This document shows positions 1 through 8,334 of a stretch of DNA of 64,000 nt, piece after piece (the stretch's first letter is position 1; the number at the start of each line of letters is the position of its first letter). The notes beneath the pieces were generated by a model that saw only the letters and a list, made by a program, of their open reading frames with translations, did not search any database and was not told where the DNA came from. The translations under genes were made by a program, and so were the position numbers. Source of the DNA: Methylotenera sp. (GTDB taxonomy: Bacteria; Pseudomonadota; Gammaproteobacteria; Burkholderiales; Methylophilaceae); NCBI RefSeq assembly GCF_030684185.1, contig NZ_JAUXOY010000027.1:186001-250000 (forward strand), in the 5' to 3' direction.

Positions 1-546
1 GCTGAATCCAGGTCGCAAGTAGAAAATATTCGTCAGATTGCCGCGCAAAATAATCAAACGCTAGTATTGAAGCCTTTATTTGGCTCCCAAGGGCTGGGTG
101 TTCGCAAGCTTTTAGCCAAAGAGTCCTTACCTGTGCCTATGCAACAGTTTGTAGATGGTGTTTATTATTTGCAGCAATTGATTGAAACGCCGATGATTGA
201 TGGAAATGTTGCACCGCATGATTACAGGGTATTTGTGATTGGTGGCAGAGTAGTTGCTGCCATGAAACGGGTCGGAAATACTTGGGTAAACAACATAGCC
301 GCAGGTGGTCGTTGTGAAAAAGTGGCTGAAAGTGAACAGTTATCGACGCTTGCGCTACAGGCAGCTTCAGCACTGGATATTGACTATTGTGGTGTTGATA
401 TTATTCAAGCGGCTGGTGGCCAATACTATGTGTTAGAAGTAAACAGTATTCCTGCTTGGAAAGGCTTGCAGAGCGTAGCTGAGATTAATATCGCGCAGTT
501 ATTGGTAGATGATTGCTTGAGAAAAATTGGAGAGATAACTAATTGA
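1..546 (+). CDS. RimK-like ATP-grasp ligase, C-terminal part (5' end outside window)
   Basis: The reading frame is open from base 1 without a start, so only the C-terminal ~181 residues are present. The visible part is the ATP-grasp core of the RimK/glutamate-ligase superfamily: a lysine and glycine-rich loop (LKPLFGSQGLGV), a DYRVFVIGG strand, the RVGNTW...NIAAGG loop, and the metal-binding end with GVDII and EVNSIPAWKG. Such enzymes join an amino acid to a carboxylate by way of an acyl phosphate. RimK-like proteins in H4MPT gene clusters resemble the glutamate ligases that add side-chain glutamates to methanopterin or methanofuran. The substrate here is inferred from the C1-cofactor genes nearby. 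The stop overlaps the next start as TTGA, indicating translational coupling. Confidence 0.8.
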   Translation, partial: AESRSQVENIRQIAAQNNQTLVLKPLFGSQGLGVRKLLAKESLPVPMQQFVDGVYYLQQLIETPMIDGNVAPHDYRVFVIGGRVVAAMKRVGNTWVNNIAAGGRCEKVAESEQLSTLALQAASALDIDYCGVDIIQAAGGQYYVLEVNSIPAWKGLQSVAEINIAQLLVDDCLRKIGEITN

Positions 547-1391
547 CTTCTGAACAACTGGTAATCGCGTACCAGAGCGCCTGCATGGCCGAGTTGCAAG
601 CCATCAAGCCAGGCAATGTACATGTTTTTGCAGATGGTCACGGCATGACGATATATGACTTTATCAAAAGTGCAGATATTTCTGCGGTTGAAATAACCAA
701 ACCAAACTTAAGTGTAGGCGAGCGGATATTCAGTGCGGTAGAAGCCACCCAAACAGCGGTAGGGTTGAATACCAATTTGGGCATTATTCTATTATGCGCA
801 CCGTTGATTCATGCCGCTTTATTGACTTCAGTTGATGGTAATCAAAGTTTACAGCAACGCTTGGTTCATACTTTAAACGAGCTTAGTGTTAATGACGGAT
901 TATTAACTGCTCGGGCGATTGTTCTGGCGAATCCGGCGGGTCTAGGCAGTTCGAGTGTGCATGATGTTCATAAGCAGCCCAATGTCACTTTGTTAGAGAT
1001 GATGGCTTCTGCGCAGCATAAGGACAGCATCGCCTGGCAATATGCCAATGCTTTTTCAGATGTTATAGGCTATGGTATGGCGCACTATAAAAAGGCCATG
1101 CACAAATGGCAAAATCAGGCTTGGGCGACTACAGCCCTATATTTAGGTTTTTTAACAAAGCAGTTAGATACGCATGTCATCCGAAAGCATGGCGAGGTAT
1201 TGGCTGTTGAACTTATGCATGAAGCGCATGAGGTTGAAGCCGCATATTGGGCAACTGACAACCCAAAATTAGCGCAAAAACAGTTACTGGCGTGGGATGC
1301 TTCACTTAAAGAGCGCAATATGAATCCTGGAACAAGTGCAGATTTGACTGTAGCCACTTTATTAGTCGATTATTTTGAGAGTCTTAGTTAG
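543..1391 (+). CDS. CitG/MdcB-like (triphosphoribosyl-dephospho-CoA synthase family) protein of the C1-cofactor gene set
   Basis: The 282-residue protein starts at a TTG overlapping the previous stop (TTGA). It shows CitG-family features: an N-terminal helix ending in AIKPGNVH, a central NLGIILLCAPL segment and a C-terminal NPGTSADLTVATLL motif. True CitG/MdcB make the 2'-(5''-triphosphoribosyl)-3'-dephospho-CoA prosthetic group of citrate or malonate lyase, but no lyase genes are visible. Homologues are known next to H4MPT-pathway genes in methylotrophs, where their role is unsettled. It may transfer or condense a nucleotide or phosphoribosyl unit during methanopterin or methylofuran synthesis; that role is inference. 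Family assignment is good, function open. Confidence 0.75.
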   Translation: MTSEQLVIAYQSACMAELQAIKPGNVHVFADGHGMTIYDFIKSADISAVEITKPNLSVGERIFSAVEATQTAVGLNTNLGIILLCAPLIHAALLTSVDGNQSLQQRLVHTLNELSVNDGLLTARAIVLANPAGLGSSSVHDVHKQPNVTLLEMMASAQHKDSIAWQYANAFSDVIGYGMAHYKKAMHKWQNQAWATTALYLGFLTKQLDTHVIRKHGEVLAVELMHEAHEVEAAYWATDNPKLAQKQLLAWDASLKERNMNPGTSADLTVATLLVDYFESLS

Positions 1392-1541
1392 AAATTCTGA
1401 GTAATGATTGGCTTTAGTTCAGCTTTTGGGTATATTGTGTCGATTGTAAATTAGTGTTACTTTTAGGCAATAAATAAATAATATCAATGGTTTGGATATT
1501 TTTTGGTATTAAAAAGATAATAAAAAATATGGAATCAGCAG

Positions 1542-2252
1542 ATGATGACAGATGTAAATAGAAAACAAAAAATAGCATTTTTAGAAGATGATTTGGCTTA
1601 TGCAGAAACAATCCAAGAATGGCTGAATGAAGCTAATTTTGAAGTTGACCACTTTGCCACAGGGTTGGATTTTTTACGTAAATTTCCTAATTCACAATAT
1701 GACCTCTGTATCTTCGATTGGACACTACCAGACATGGAGGGGCCAGATGTGATGGTGAGCATTAAGCTTCGATCAAATAAATTACCACCCATCATTTTCT
1801 TGACCGGTCGCAGTGAAGAAGATGACATTGTGCGGGTGATTGAATCTGGTGCTGATGATTACATTGTGAAGCCAGCCAGCCGCCAGATGCTAATGGTGCG
1901 CATTAACGCCTTACTTAGAAGAACCCAGCCTGAGTATACCAATGCCACAATATGTGATTTCGGTGGATTAAAGATTGATACCAAACAGCGCTTGGTATTG
2001 TTAGACGGTGAAGAGGTTAAGCTGACAGATAAAGAATTAGATTTAGCTTGGTATTTTTTAAGAAATGTAGGCGTTTTATTATCAAGAACTCACCTGATGC
2101 AGGTGGTGTGGGGCTCTACTGCAGATGTTGAAACGCGCAAGGTCGATGTGCATGTCAGTCACTTACGCACAAAACTTAAATTAACTCCCGAATTTGGCTG
2201 GAAACTATCTTCAATTTACCAGCAGGGATATCGTTTAGAGAGAGCTGAGTAA
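1542..2252 (+). CDS. OmpR/PhoB-type response regulator
   Basis: The 236-residue protein has an N-terminal receiver domain (about 10-125) and a C-terminal winged-helix DNA-binding domain (about 140-232). Receiver residues are intact: acidic pair D16/D17, phospho-acceptor D59 in IFDWTLPD, T88 in FLTGR and K110 in IVKPAS. The effector domain carries LTDKELDLAWYFLRN and the recognition-helix segment VDVHVSHLRTKL. It lies 6 bases before an exported LysM/FecR gene and upstream of a CHASE2 histidine kinase on the same strand, so these are the likely partners. An ATGATG doublet makes the start uncertain by one codon. Target genes cannot be read from the sequence. Confidence 0.9.
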   Translation: MMTDVNRKQKIAFLEDDLAYAETIQEWLNEANFEVDHFATGLDFLRKFPNSQYDLCIFDWTLPDMEGPDVMVSIKLRSNKLPPIIFLTGRSEEDDIVRVIESGADDYIVKPASRQMLMVRINALLRRTQPEYTNATICDFGGLKIDTKQRLVLLDGEEVKLTDKELDLAWYFLRNVGVLLSRTHLMQVVWGSTADVETRKVDVHVSHLRTKLKLTPEFGWKLSSIYQQGYRLERAE

Positions 2253-2258
2253 TTGCCA

Positions 2259-3599
2259 ATGAAATTTGCTACCTACTGTATTGGTATCTTGCTGATGGCT
2301 ATGAGTTTTTCCTCATTTGCCAATGTGACAAGGCCAGAAAATGTTAACCAGGAAGCCATTTGGTTATATACGGTTAACCAAAATGATTCTTTTGAAATTA
2401 TTTATAAAAAATATTTAAATAAACGTACAAATATTGCAGAATTAGCTAAATATAATCAGCATAAGCTGACTAAAAAATTGCAGCCTGGTCAAGTTATTAG
2501 CATTCCTGTTGAAATGTTAAAAAAAATACCTACTAGTGTACAAGTTTTGCTGGTGTATGGTGATGTGCTGGTTACAAGTGCGCTAGCCAACGAAAAGCGT
2601 AAAGCGAATAAGGGGGATTTTCTGACGCAAGGTGATGCATTGCAAACAGGTAAAAACAGCCTTGCAAAATTGTTGTTTGCAGATGGCTCGAATATGGATA
2701 TTCAACCAAATTCCAATTTAAGTATTCAGGCTAGTTATAAATATGTAGGTAAAGAAACTTATGTAACACATTTAAAACTAGTCAAAGGGCGCACAGAAGT
2801 TACTGCAAATCCAGAACATGTTGTGGGGAACACACTGCAAGTTGAAACTCCCTCAGCTATTGCCGCTGTGCGCGGTACGCAGTTTAGAGTAGGCGCTGAG
2901 GGTGACATTGCCTTGCAAGAAACTTTGGATGGCCAGGTAGCATTCAGTGCGGCAGAGAATGGCGTAGTACAGGAAGTTTTAATTGCCAAGGGTTATGGCA
3001 GTGTGGCAGAAAAAGGTAAAGCGCCTTCACCGCCTATTCAACTGCCCGATGCTCCTGATGTGAGTGCGTTATCGAAGCTAATTGAGAAAAATGTTGCCGA
3101 TTTTAATCTGCCTCAACAACAAGGTGTCGCGGTTTGGGTAAGCCAGTTAGCACTTGATGCAGAGTTTACACAAATTTTGAATGAGCAAATCACACCGTCA
3201 GGAAAATTATCATTTGCCGATTTAGCAGATGGTCAATACTACTTAAGAATACGAGCGCAAGATCAATATGGTTTGCAGGGGAGAGATGCTATACATGCTT
3301 TTAATGTTAAGGTGCGCCTGCCTGAGCCCGTGCTTGAGCTAATTGAACCGGCAGATGGCGCCGTGATTCCTCTTGCACCGACAGAGCTTAGTTGGACGCC
3401 AATTCCCGCTGCTAATAGTTATACCGTACAAATCGCGCGTGATACTCACTTTGTTGATATCGTTTTCGAACGACGTGTTTCTTTCGATAAGTTGACTATC
3501 AACCAATCGTTTGGCGCTGGGGAGTTTTATTGGCGTGTAGCCGTTTTATCTGACGGTAAGCCACAGAGATTTTCTGAAGTTAGAAAATTTTCGCGTTAA
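2259..3599 (+). CDS. Exported LysM-FecR domain protein, probable sensor partner
   Basis: I chose the ATG at 2259, which gives a clean signal peptide (about 1-21, MKFATYC to FSSFA); an in-frame TTG lies 6 bases upstream. After the signal comes a LysM-like domain (about 35-85, ending LQPGQVISIPVEM). A FecR-type beta domain follows (about 120-230, with GDFLTQGDALQTG, SNLSIQ and TPSAIAAVRGTQF). The C-terminal half has fibronectin-III-like strands (DGQYYLRIRAQDQYG; ADGAVIPLAPTELSW; GEFYWRVAVL). The protein should be periplasmic, LysM possibly binding peptidoglycan. FecR-domain proteins are often encoded with CHASE2 sensors, as here, so it probably presents or relays a periplasmic signal to the kinase. 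The ligand is unknown. Confidence 0.8.
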   Translation: MKFATYCIGILLMAMSFSSFANVTRPENVNQEAIWLYTVNQNDSFEIIYKKYLNKRTNIAELAKYNQHKLTKKLQPGQVISIPVEMLKKIPTSVQVLLVYGDVLVTSALANEKRKANKGDFLTQGDALQTGKNSLAKLLFADGSNMDIQPNSNLSIQASYKYVGKETYVTHLKLVKGRTEVTANPEHVVGNTLQVETPSAIAAVRGTQFRVGAEGDIALQETLDGQVAFSAAENGVVQEVLIAKGYGSVAEKGKAPSPPIQLPDAPDVSALSKLIEKNVADFNLPQQQGVAVWVSQLALDAEFTQILNEQITPSGKLSFADLADGQYYLRIRAQDQYGLQGRDAIHAFNVKVRLPEPVLELIEPADGAVIPLAPTELSWTPIPAANSYTVQIARDTHFVDIVFERRVSFDKLTINQSFGAGEFYWRVAVLSDGKPQRFSEVRKFSR

Positions 3600-3644
3600 C
3601 AATTCATTTAACATCGATTCTTTAATACCGTAGCAATTTTAAGT

Positions 3645-5600
3645 GTGTATTTCAAATTTCGTCAGCTAAGCGACCGTGTTTTTACAGCCATAATACTTGC
3701 GCTGATTGCAGTGTTATTGGCTTACAACGGCTTGCTTGTCAGGTTTGATAATCTTCATTACGATTTAGGTCGTTATCTAACTTTTAAGCCGGCTCCGGCA
3801 GATATTGTGATTGTTGCAATTGATGAGGCCAGCTTGCAGAGTATTGGCCGATGGCCATGGTCACGTATAGTGCATGCCGACTTGGTGAATAAGCTCAAGC
3901 AAGAGCAAGCCCGCGTCATAGGTTTGGATATTATTTTTTCTGAACCTGAACTGAGTAATGCTGAAGCCGACCTGGTATTAGCCAATGCGATTAAGCAGGC
4001 TGGAAATGTAGTCTTGCCAATTTTGTTTGAACAACCATACAAAGACTCTCCAGTTAAGCAGAGTGTACCAATTTCGGCCTATGCACAACATGCAGCTGCA
4101 ATGGGGAGTGTGCATGTGCCGCTGGATGCAGATGGTATTGCCCGTAGTATTTACTTGTGGGAGGGGCTGGGTGCGGCTCGACTGCCACATTTTTCGCAAG
4201 CGGTATTACAGGCAGCAAAAGAATTACCTAATAGTATTCATTTATTTCCAGCAAATACATCTAGCGAGAGTTCAACTACCTTAGTTTCACTGGATGAGCG
4301 TAAAGTTAAGTTTTTAGGCCCTCCCGGACACTTCCAGCGAATTTCGTATATCAATGCGTTAACAGGGGAATACCCCCTACATTTTTTTAAAGATAAAATC
4401 GTGCTGGTTGGTGCAACCGCAGTTGGGCTGGGAGATGTTTTGCCCACGCCGGTTTCAGCGCACATGCAACCTATGCCTGGCGTAGAGTTTCATGCTAATG
4501 CGATAGCGGCGATGCGAAATTCTGAATTAATTGTTAATGCGCCGTTTTGGCTAACCTGCTTATTAAGTATTATCTTGGCTGTAATACCGTTATTGTTTTT
4601 ACCAAAACTAAGCCCGTTAAAATCGTTACTTTCAATTGTTTTCTATTACTTTGTTGTCATGGGTATAGCGGTAGCAATGCCGCAATTCTTTAATATCTGG
4701 ATACCGCCAGCAGGCGCTTTAATTGCCATTTTGCTGGCATACCCAGTATGGAGTTGGCGTAAGCTTGAATCTGCACAGATTTATTTAGATAATGCCCTGC
4801 AAAATCTTCACGCGGATTTAGCTTTATTGGGTGTGAATAAAGAGGATTTGGAATATGCGGATGATCAAGACTTGATGCGGTCACGCATTTCAAATGTTCG
4901 GTTGGCATCGAAACATTTGCATGATTTGCATGGTGAAAGAAGAGATACTTTATCCTTTATTTCACATGACCTGCGTGCGCCATTAGGGGCTGCAATCATG
5001 CTGTTAAATGAAGGCGACAACAATAAAAACTTGCCACGCATCACTAATATGTTAAATGAATCGTTGGCGATGGCGGATAACTTTCTTCAATCATCTAGAG
5101 CTGAGATGGCAAATGCGGCGAAATTTCAGGATTTAGATTTAGTCAATTTGCTACAGCAAGCGTTGGATGATACGTATGCGGCTGCGCGTGCAAAAAAAGT
5201 GACCTTTAATACTAGTGTGCCAGAAGATAGTCTATGGCTTAAGGGTGATTTTGGCTTGTTACAACGTGCGGTGACGAATATTTTGATGAATGCTGTGAAG
5301 TATTCTCCAGAAGGTGCAGTTGTAACTGTGAGTTTAACTGAAAAAAATAATTTGGCTATATTGATTATTACTGATACTGGGCCAGGAATTTTGCCAGAAA
5401 AAATCACTAAATTATTTAAGCGATTTAGTCGCTTAGAAGGCGAGCAACAAGCCTCTGAGGGTACTGGATTGGGGTTATATTTTGTAGATGTGACCGTTAA
5501 AAAGCATGGAGGTAGCGTTACTGCAGCTAATGAATCGGGACTAGGCGCTGCTTTTACAATAATATTGCCGTTAGAAATATACTTAGGTGAAAAATACTAG
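3645..5600 (+). CDS. CHASE2-domain sensor histidine kinase
   Basis: The 651-residue kinase uses a GTG start 46 bases after the FecR gene. A transmembrane helix (about 15-35) is followed by a periplasmic CHASE2 domain (about 40-300; DIVIVAIDEASLQSIGRWPW is typical), then three closely spaced helices (about 305-375) and a short coiled-coil linker. The kinase core has an H-box SFISHDLRAPLGA with phospho-acceptor H441, an N-box NILMNAVKYSPEG and ATP-lid motifs DTGPGI and GTGLGLYFV. All catalytic boxes are intact. With the regulator at 1542 and the LysM/FecR protein it forms a complete three-gene signalling unit, probably one operon. Confidence 0.9.
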   Translation: MYFKFRQLSDRVFTAIILALIAVLLAYNGLLVRFDNLHYDLGRYLTFKPAPADIVIVAIDEASLQSIGRWPWSRIVHADLVNKLKQEQARVIGLDIIFSEPELSNAEADLVLANAIKQAGNVVLPILFEQPYKDSPVKQSVPISAYAQHAAAMGSVHVPLDADGIARSIYLWEGLGAARLPHFSQAVLQAAKELPNSIHLFPANTSSESSTTLVSLDERKVKFLGPPGHFQRISYINALTGEYPLHFFKDKIVLVGATAVGLGDVLPTPVSAHMQPMPGVEFHANAIAAMRNSELIVNAPFWLTCLLSIILAVIPLLFLPKLSPLKSLLSIVFYYFVVMGIAVAMPQFFNIWIPPAGALIAILLAYPVWSWRKLESAQIYLDNALQNLHADLALLGVNKEDLEYADDQDLMRSRISNVRLASKHLHDLHGERRDTLSFISHDLRAPLGAAIMLLNEGDNNKNLPRITNMLNESLAMADNFLQSSRAEMANAAKFQDLDLVNLLQQALDDTYAAARAKKVTFNTSVPEDSLWLKGDFGLLQRAVTNILMNAVKYSPEGAVVTVSLTEKNNLAILIITDTGPGILPEKITKLFKRFSRLEGEQQASEGTGLGLYFVDVTVKKHGGSVTAANESGLGAAFTIILPLEIYLGEKY

Positions 5601-5642
5601 AGAATAGCAAGGTTGCATAACGACAGCAGCTGAATTTTCAGA

Positions 5643-5648
5643 TATAAT
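5643..5648 (+). promoter_or_regulatory. Candidate -10 element upstream of tal
   Basis: A perfect TATAAT lies in the AT-rich gap between the kinase gene and tal. No good -35 hexamer sits 16-18 bases upstream (the position reads AACGAC). If used, tal would have a leader of about 150 bases. This is weak evidence for a promoter. Confidence 0.3.
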
Positions 5649-5798
5649 ATTGCACTAGATTTTGTATAAGACTTCAGTTGTTTCAAATATTTTCTCTGGA
5701 TAAATTTACCAAAAAAATTAATTTGAGAAGCTTAAGATACTTTTAAATAATTGATACTTTGAAGTAATTTTCAGAAAACAATTTTCAGGAGGCAGGCA

Positions 5799-6752
5799 AT
5801 GGCAAATTTATTAGACCAACTTAAAGCAATCACGACTATCGTGGCAGATACAGGTGATGTAGAAGCGATTAAAAGTGTTAAACCAGTAGATGCTACTACT
5901 AATCCATCATTAGTGTTAAAAGCAAGCCAATTGCCACAATACGCGCCATTGATTGAAACTGCTATTGCCTACGCAAAAGCTCAAGGCGGTACTAAAGCAC
6001 AACAAATTGATAATGCTGCAGACAAATTGGCTGTGCTGATTGGTACGGAAATTACCAAAGTAGTACCAGGCCGAATTTCTACTGAAGTTGATGCACGTTT
6101 ATCTTTCAACTTGGATGCTATGGTGGCTAAAGGCCGTAAATTGATTCAGTTATACCAGGATTCAGGTGTAAGTAAAGAGCGCGTGTTGATTAAGCTGGCT
6201 TCAACCTGGGAAGGTATCAAAGCGGGCGAAATCTTAGAAAAAGAAGGTATTCAGTGTAACCTGACATTGTTGTTCGGTTTTGGCCAAGCGCGTGCTTGTG
6301 CCGAAGCTGGCGTATTCTTGATTTCACCATTCGTTGGTCGTATTTTAGACTGGTACAAAGCTAAAAATCCAACAACAGAATACACGCAAGAAACAGATCC
6401 AGGCGTGGTTTCAGTACGTGCAATTTATGCATACTACAAAGAACATGGCTATAAAACTGTAGTGATGGGCGCTTCATTCCGTAACACTGGTGAATTGATT
6501 GCTTTAGCGGGTTGTGATCGCCTAACTGTTTCACCAAACTTGTTGCAAGATTTGGCTGCTACAGAAGGCACATTAGTTCAGGTATTGAAAGACACTGGCG
6601 CAACTAAAACAGCACCAGCGAAATTGACTGAAGAAGAGTTCCGTTTTGAATTAAACCAAGATGCAATGGCAACAGAAAAATTAGCAGAAGGAATTCGCGG
6701 CTTCGTCGCAGACCAAAACAAACTTGAAGCAGCTTTAAGCGAAAAACTATAA
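5799..6752 (+). CDS. tal: Transaldolase (TalB type)
   Basis: The 317-residue enzyme matches the length and sequence of the TalB class. It moves a dihydroxyacetone unit between sedoheptulose 7-phosphate and glyceraldehyde 3-phosphate. The Schiff-base lysine is K132 in [19 protein letters not shown] near the N-terminus and [12 protein letters not shown] are other family signatures. A strong ribosome site (AGGAGG) precedes the ATG. It stands just before the two formaldehyde-fixing RuMP genes, so its main job is probably regeneration of the ribulose 5-phosphate acceptor. A hairpin terminator follows, so it is probably mostly transcribed apart from hxlA. Confidence 0.97.
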   Translation: MANLLDQLKAITTIVADTGDVEAIKSVKPVDATTNPSLVLKASQLPQYAPLIETAIAYAKAQGGTKAQQIDNAADKLAVLIGTEITKVVPGRISTEVDARLSFNLDAMVAKGRKLIQLYQDSGVSKERVLIKLASTWEGIKAGEILEKEGIQCNLTLLFGFGQARACAEAGVFLISPFVGRILDWYKAKNPTTEYTQETDPGVVSVRAIYAYYKEHGYKTVVMGASFRNTGELIALAGCDRLTVSPNLLQDLAATEGTLVQVLKDTGATKTAPAKLTEEEFRFELNQDAMATEKLAEGIRGFVADQNKLEAALSEKL

Positions 6753-6815
6753 ATCGTAAATTCTAATTTTGCAATTTGATTGTAATCTTGCAAGTTTAGA
6801 ATTGACATATATTTG

Positions 6816-6845
6816 CTGGACATTTACTATAAGTGTCCAGTTTTT
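6816..6845 (+). terminator. Rho-independent terminator after tal
   Basis: A 10-bp stem (CTGGACATTT with AAGTGTCCAG, one G-U pair) is followed by a T run. A TTGACA (6802-6807) and TACTAT (6825-6830) at 17-base spacing overlap this hairpin and could also be the hxlA promoter. Confidence 0.7.
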
Positions 6846-6972
6846 AGTGTAGTAAAAAATTGTAGTATTAAATTTCACATTTCAGTCTTTAACTGACTGT
6901 TTCGGAAGATTTATTACTAAATATAGCAATAACTTTGTAACATTCTAAAAAATTATTTAACGGAGAAACACC

Positions 6973-7605
6973 ATGGCATTAACCCAAATGGCTTTAGATT
7001 CATTAGATTTTGACGGTACAGTTGCTTTAGCAACTACAGTTGCACCACACGTTGATATTCTTGAAATTGGTACACCTTGCATTAAACACAACGGTATCAA
7101 ATTACTAGAAGTTTTACGTGCTAAATTCCCAAACAACAAAATCTTAGTAGACTTAAAAACAATGGATGCTGGTTTCTACGAAGCTGAGCCATTCTACAAA
7201 GCTGGTGCAGATATCTGTACAGTTTTAGGTTGTGCTGATATTGGTACAATCAAAGGCGTAATCGATGTTGCTAACAAATACGGCAAAAAAGCACAAGTTG
7301 ACTTGATCAACGTTGCTGATAAAGCTGCTAAAACTAAAGAAGTTGCTGCTGCTGGCGCTCACATCATTGGTGTTCACACTGGTTTAGATCAACAAGCTGC
7401 TGGTCAAACACCATTCACTGACTTAGCTTTGGTTGCTGCTTTGAACCTAGGCGTTGAAATCTCAGTTGCTGGTGGCGTTAAAGCTGCTACAACAGCTCAA
7501 GTACGTGATGCTGGCGCAACGATCATCGTTGCTGGTGCTGCTATCTACGGTGCTGCTGATCCAGCTGCTGCTGCTGCTGAAATCACAGCTATTGCTCACG
7601 CTTAA
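6973..7605 (+). CDS. hxlA: 3-hexulose-6-phosphate synthase
   Basis: The 210-residue TIM barrel belongs to the orotidine-5'-phosphate-decarboxylase superfamily. It condenses formaldehyde with ribulose 5-phosphate to D-arabino-3-hexulose 6-phosphate, the fixation step of the RuMP cycle. Signatures include LEIGTPCIKHNG, LVDLKTMDAG and phosphate-binding VAGGVK and IVAGAAIYG. A GGAGAA ribosome site lies 7 bases before the ATG. Codon choice is strongly restricted (GCT, GGT, AAA and GTT dominate), which fits very high expression. The gene has its own terminator and is separated from hxlB by a 143-base gap, so it can be expressed at a higher level than its partner. An alternative name is hps. Confidence 0.97.
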   Translation: MALTQMALDSLDFDGTVALATTVAPHVDILEIGTPCIKHNGIKLLEVLRAKFPNNKILVDLKTMDAGFYEAEPFYKAGADICTVLGCADIGTIKGVIDVANKYGKKAQVDLINVADKAAKTKEVAAAGAHIIGVHTGLDQQAAGQTPFTDLALVAALNLGVEISVAGGVKAATTAQVRDAGATIIVAGAAIYGAADPAAAAAEITAIAHA

Positions 7606-7662
7606 GTTAAGCTTGGTTTTAATTAACCAAACCCAATAAGAAATTATTGAGATGAGTAATTA

Positions 7663-7698
7663 AAAAATCCTGACTCAGCAATGGGTCGGGATTTTTTT
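7663..7698 (+). terminator. Terminator after hxlA
   Basis: A 15-bp stem with two G-U pairs (7663-7677 with 7682-7696) closes on a GCAA loop and runs into eight Ts. It should stop most hxlA transcripts before hxlB, giving differential expression of the two. Confidence 0.85.
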
Positions 7699-7748
7699 TA
7701 TAAAAAATTTCGAATTGAAATTACGGATAAACATTCAAGGAAAACATC

Positions 7749-8285
7749 ATGAGTCATCAAAAACTAATTTTAGATAGATTAACAACTATCCTGTCAGAAA
7801 CAGATAACAGCAACGCAGCTAAACTATTAAAGCTAGTTGACGAAGCGGGCCGTACATTTATTGGTGGTGCAGGTCGCTCTTTACTTGTATCACGCTTCTT
7901 TGCAATGCGTTTAGTTCACTCTGGCTACAATGTAAGTATGGTGGGTGAAGTAGTTACACCAGCCATTAAAGCGGGTGATTTGTTAATCTTGGTTTCAGGT
8001 TCAGGTGGTACAGAAACCTTGTTGCCGTTTGTGAAAAAAGCTAAATCAGTAGGTGCTAAATTAGCGGTAATTTCAATGAAAAAAACTTCACCTATGGCTG
8101 ATGTAGCTGACTTGACAATTCAAATTGGTAACGATAATAGCTTCCCATTAACAAAAGGTATGCCAATGGGTTCACAATTTGAACTTTCAACGCTAGTTTT
8201 CTTAGAAGCCGCGATTGCAGATTTAATTGAGGCGAAAGGTTTGACTGAAGAAGGTATGCGCGCTATACACGCTAACTTAGAGTAA
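7749..8285 (+). CDS. hxlB: 6-phospho-3-hexuloisomerase
   Basis: The 178-residue SIS-domain protein isomerises hexulose 6-phosphate to fructose 6-phosphate, the second RuMP step. Sugar-isomerase signatures are [17 protein letters not shown] near residue 40, ILVSGSGGTE and the C-terminal PMGSQFELSTLVFLEA. Length is normal for the family. An AAGGAAAAC ribosome site precedes the ATG. The gene lies directly downstream of hxlA in the same direction but beyond a terminator, so either it has its own promoter or it depends on read-through. Also named phi. Confidence 0.96.
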   Translation: MSHQKLILDRLTTILSETDNSNAAKLLKLVDEAGRTFIGGAGRSLLVSRFFAMRLVHSGYNVSMVGEVVTPAIKAGDLLILVSGSGGTETLLPFVKKAKSVGAKLAVISMKKTSPMADVADLTIQIGNDNSFPLTKGMPMGSQFELSTLVFLEAAIADLIEAKGLTEEGMRAIHANLE

Positions 8286-8307
8286 TTACAGTTTTAAACT
8301 TTGTCTG

Positions 8308-8334
8308 AATAAAGCCCGCTAGTCGGGCTTTATT
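8308..8334. terminator. Bidirectional terminator between hxlB and the HisA-like gene
   Basis: An AT-flanked GC stem (AATAAAGCCCG with CGGGCTTTATT around a TAGT centre) works in both directions between convergent genes. The stop codon of the minus-strand gene (8330-8332) lies inside its right arm. Confidence 0.8.

Noticed and set aside
7454-7639. Second open frame inside hxlA rich in leucine and valine
   Set aside because: It comes from the alanine-rich, strongly biased codons of hxlA read in another frame.
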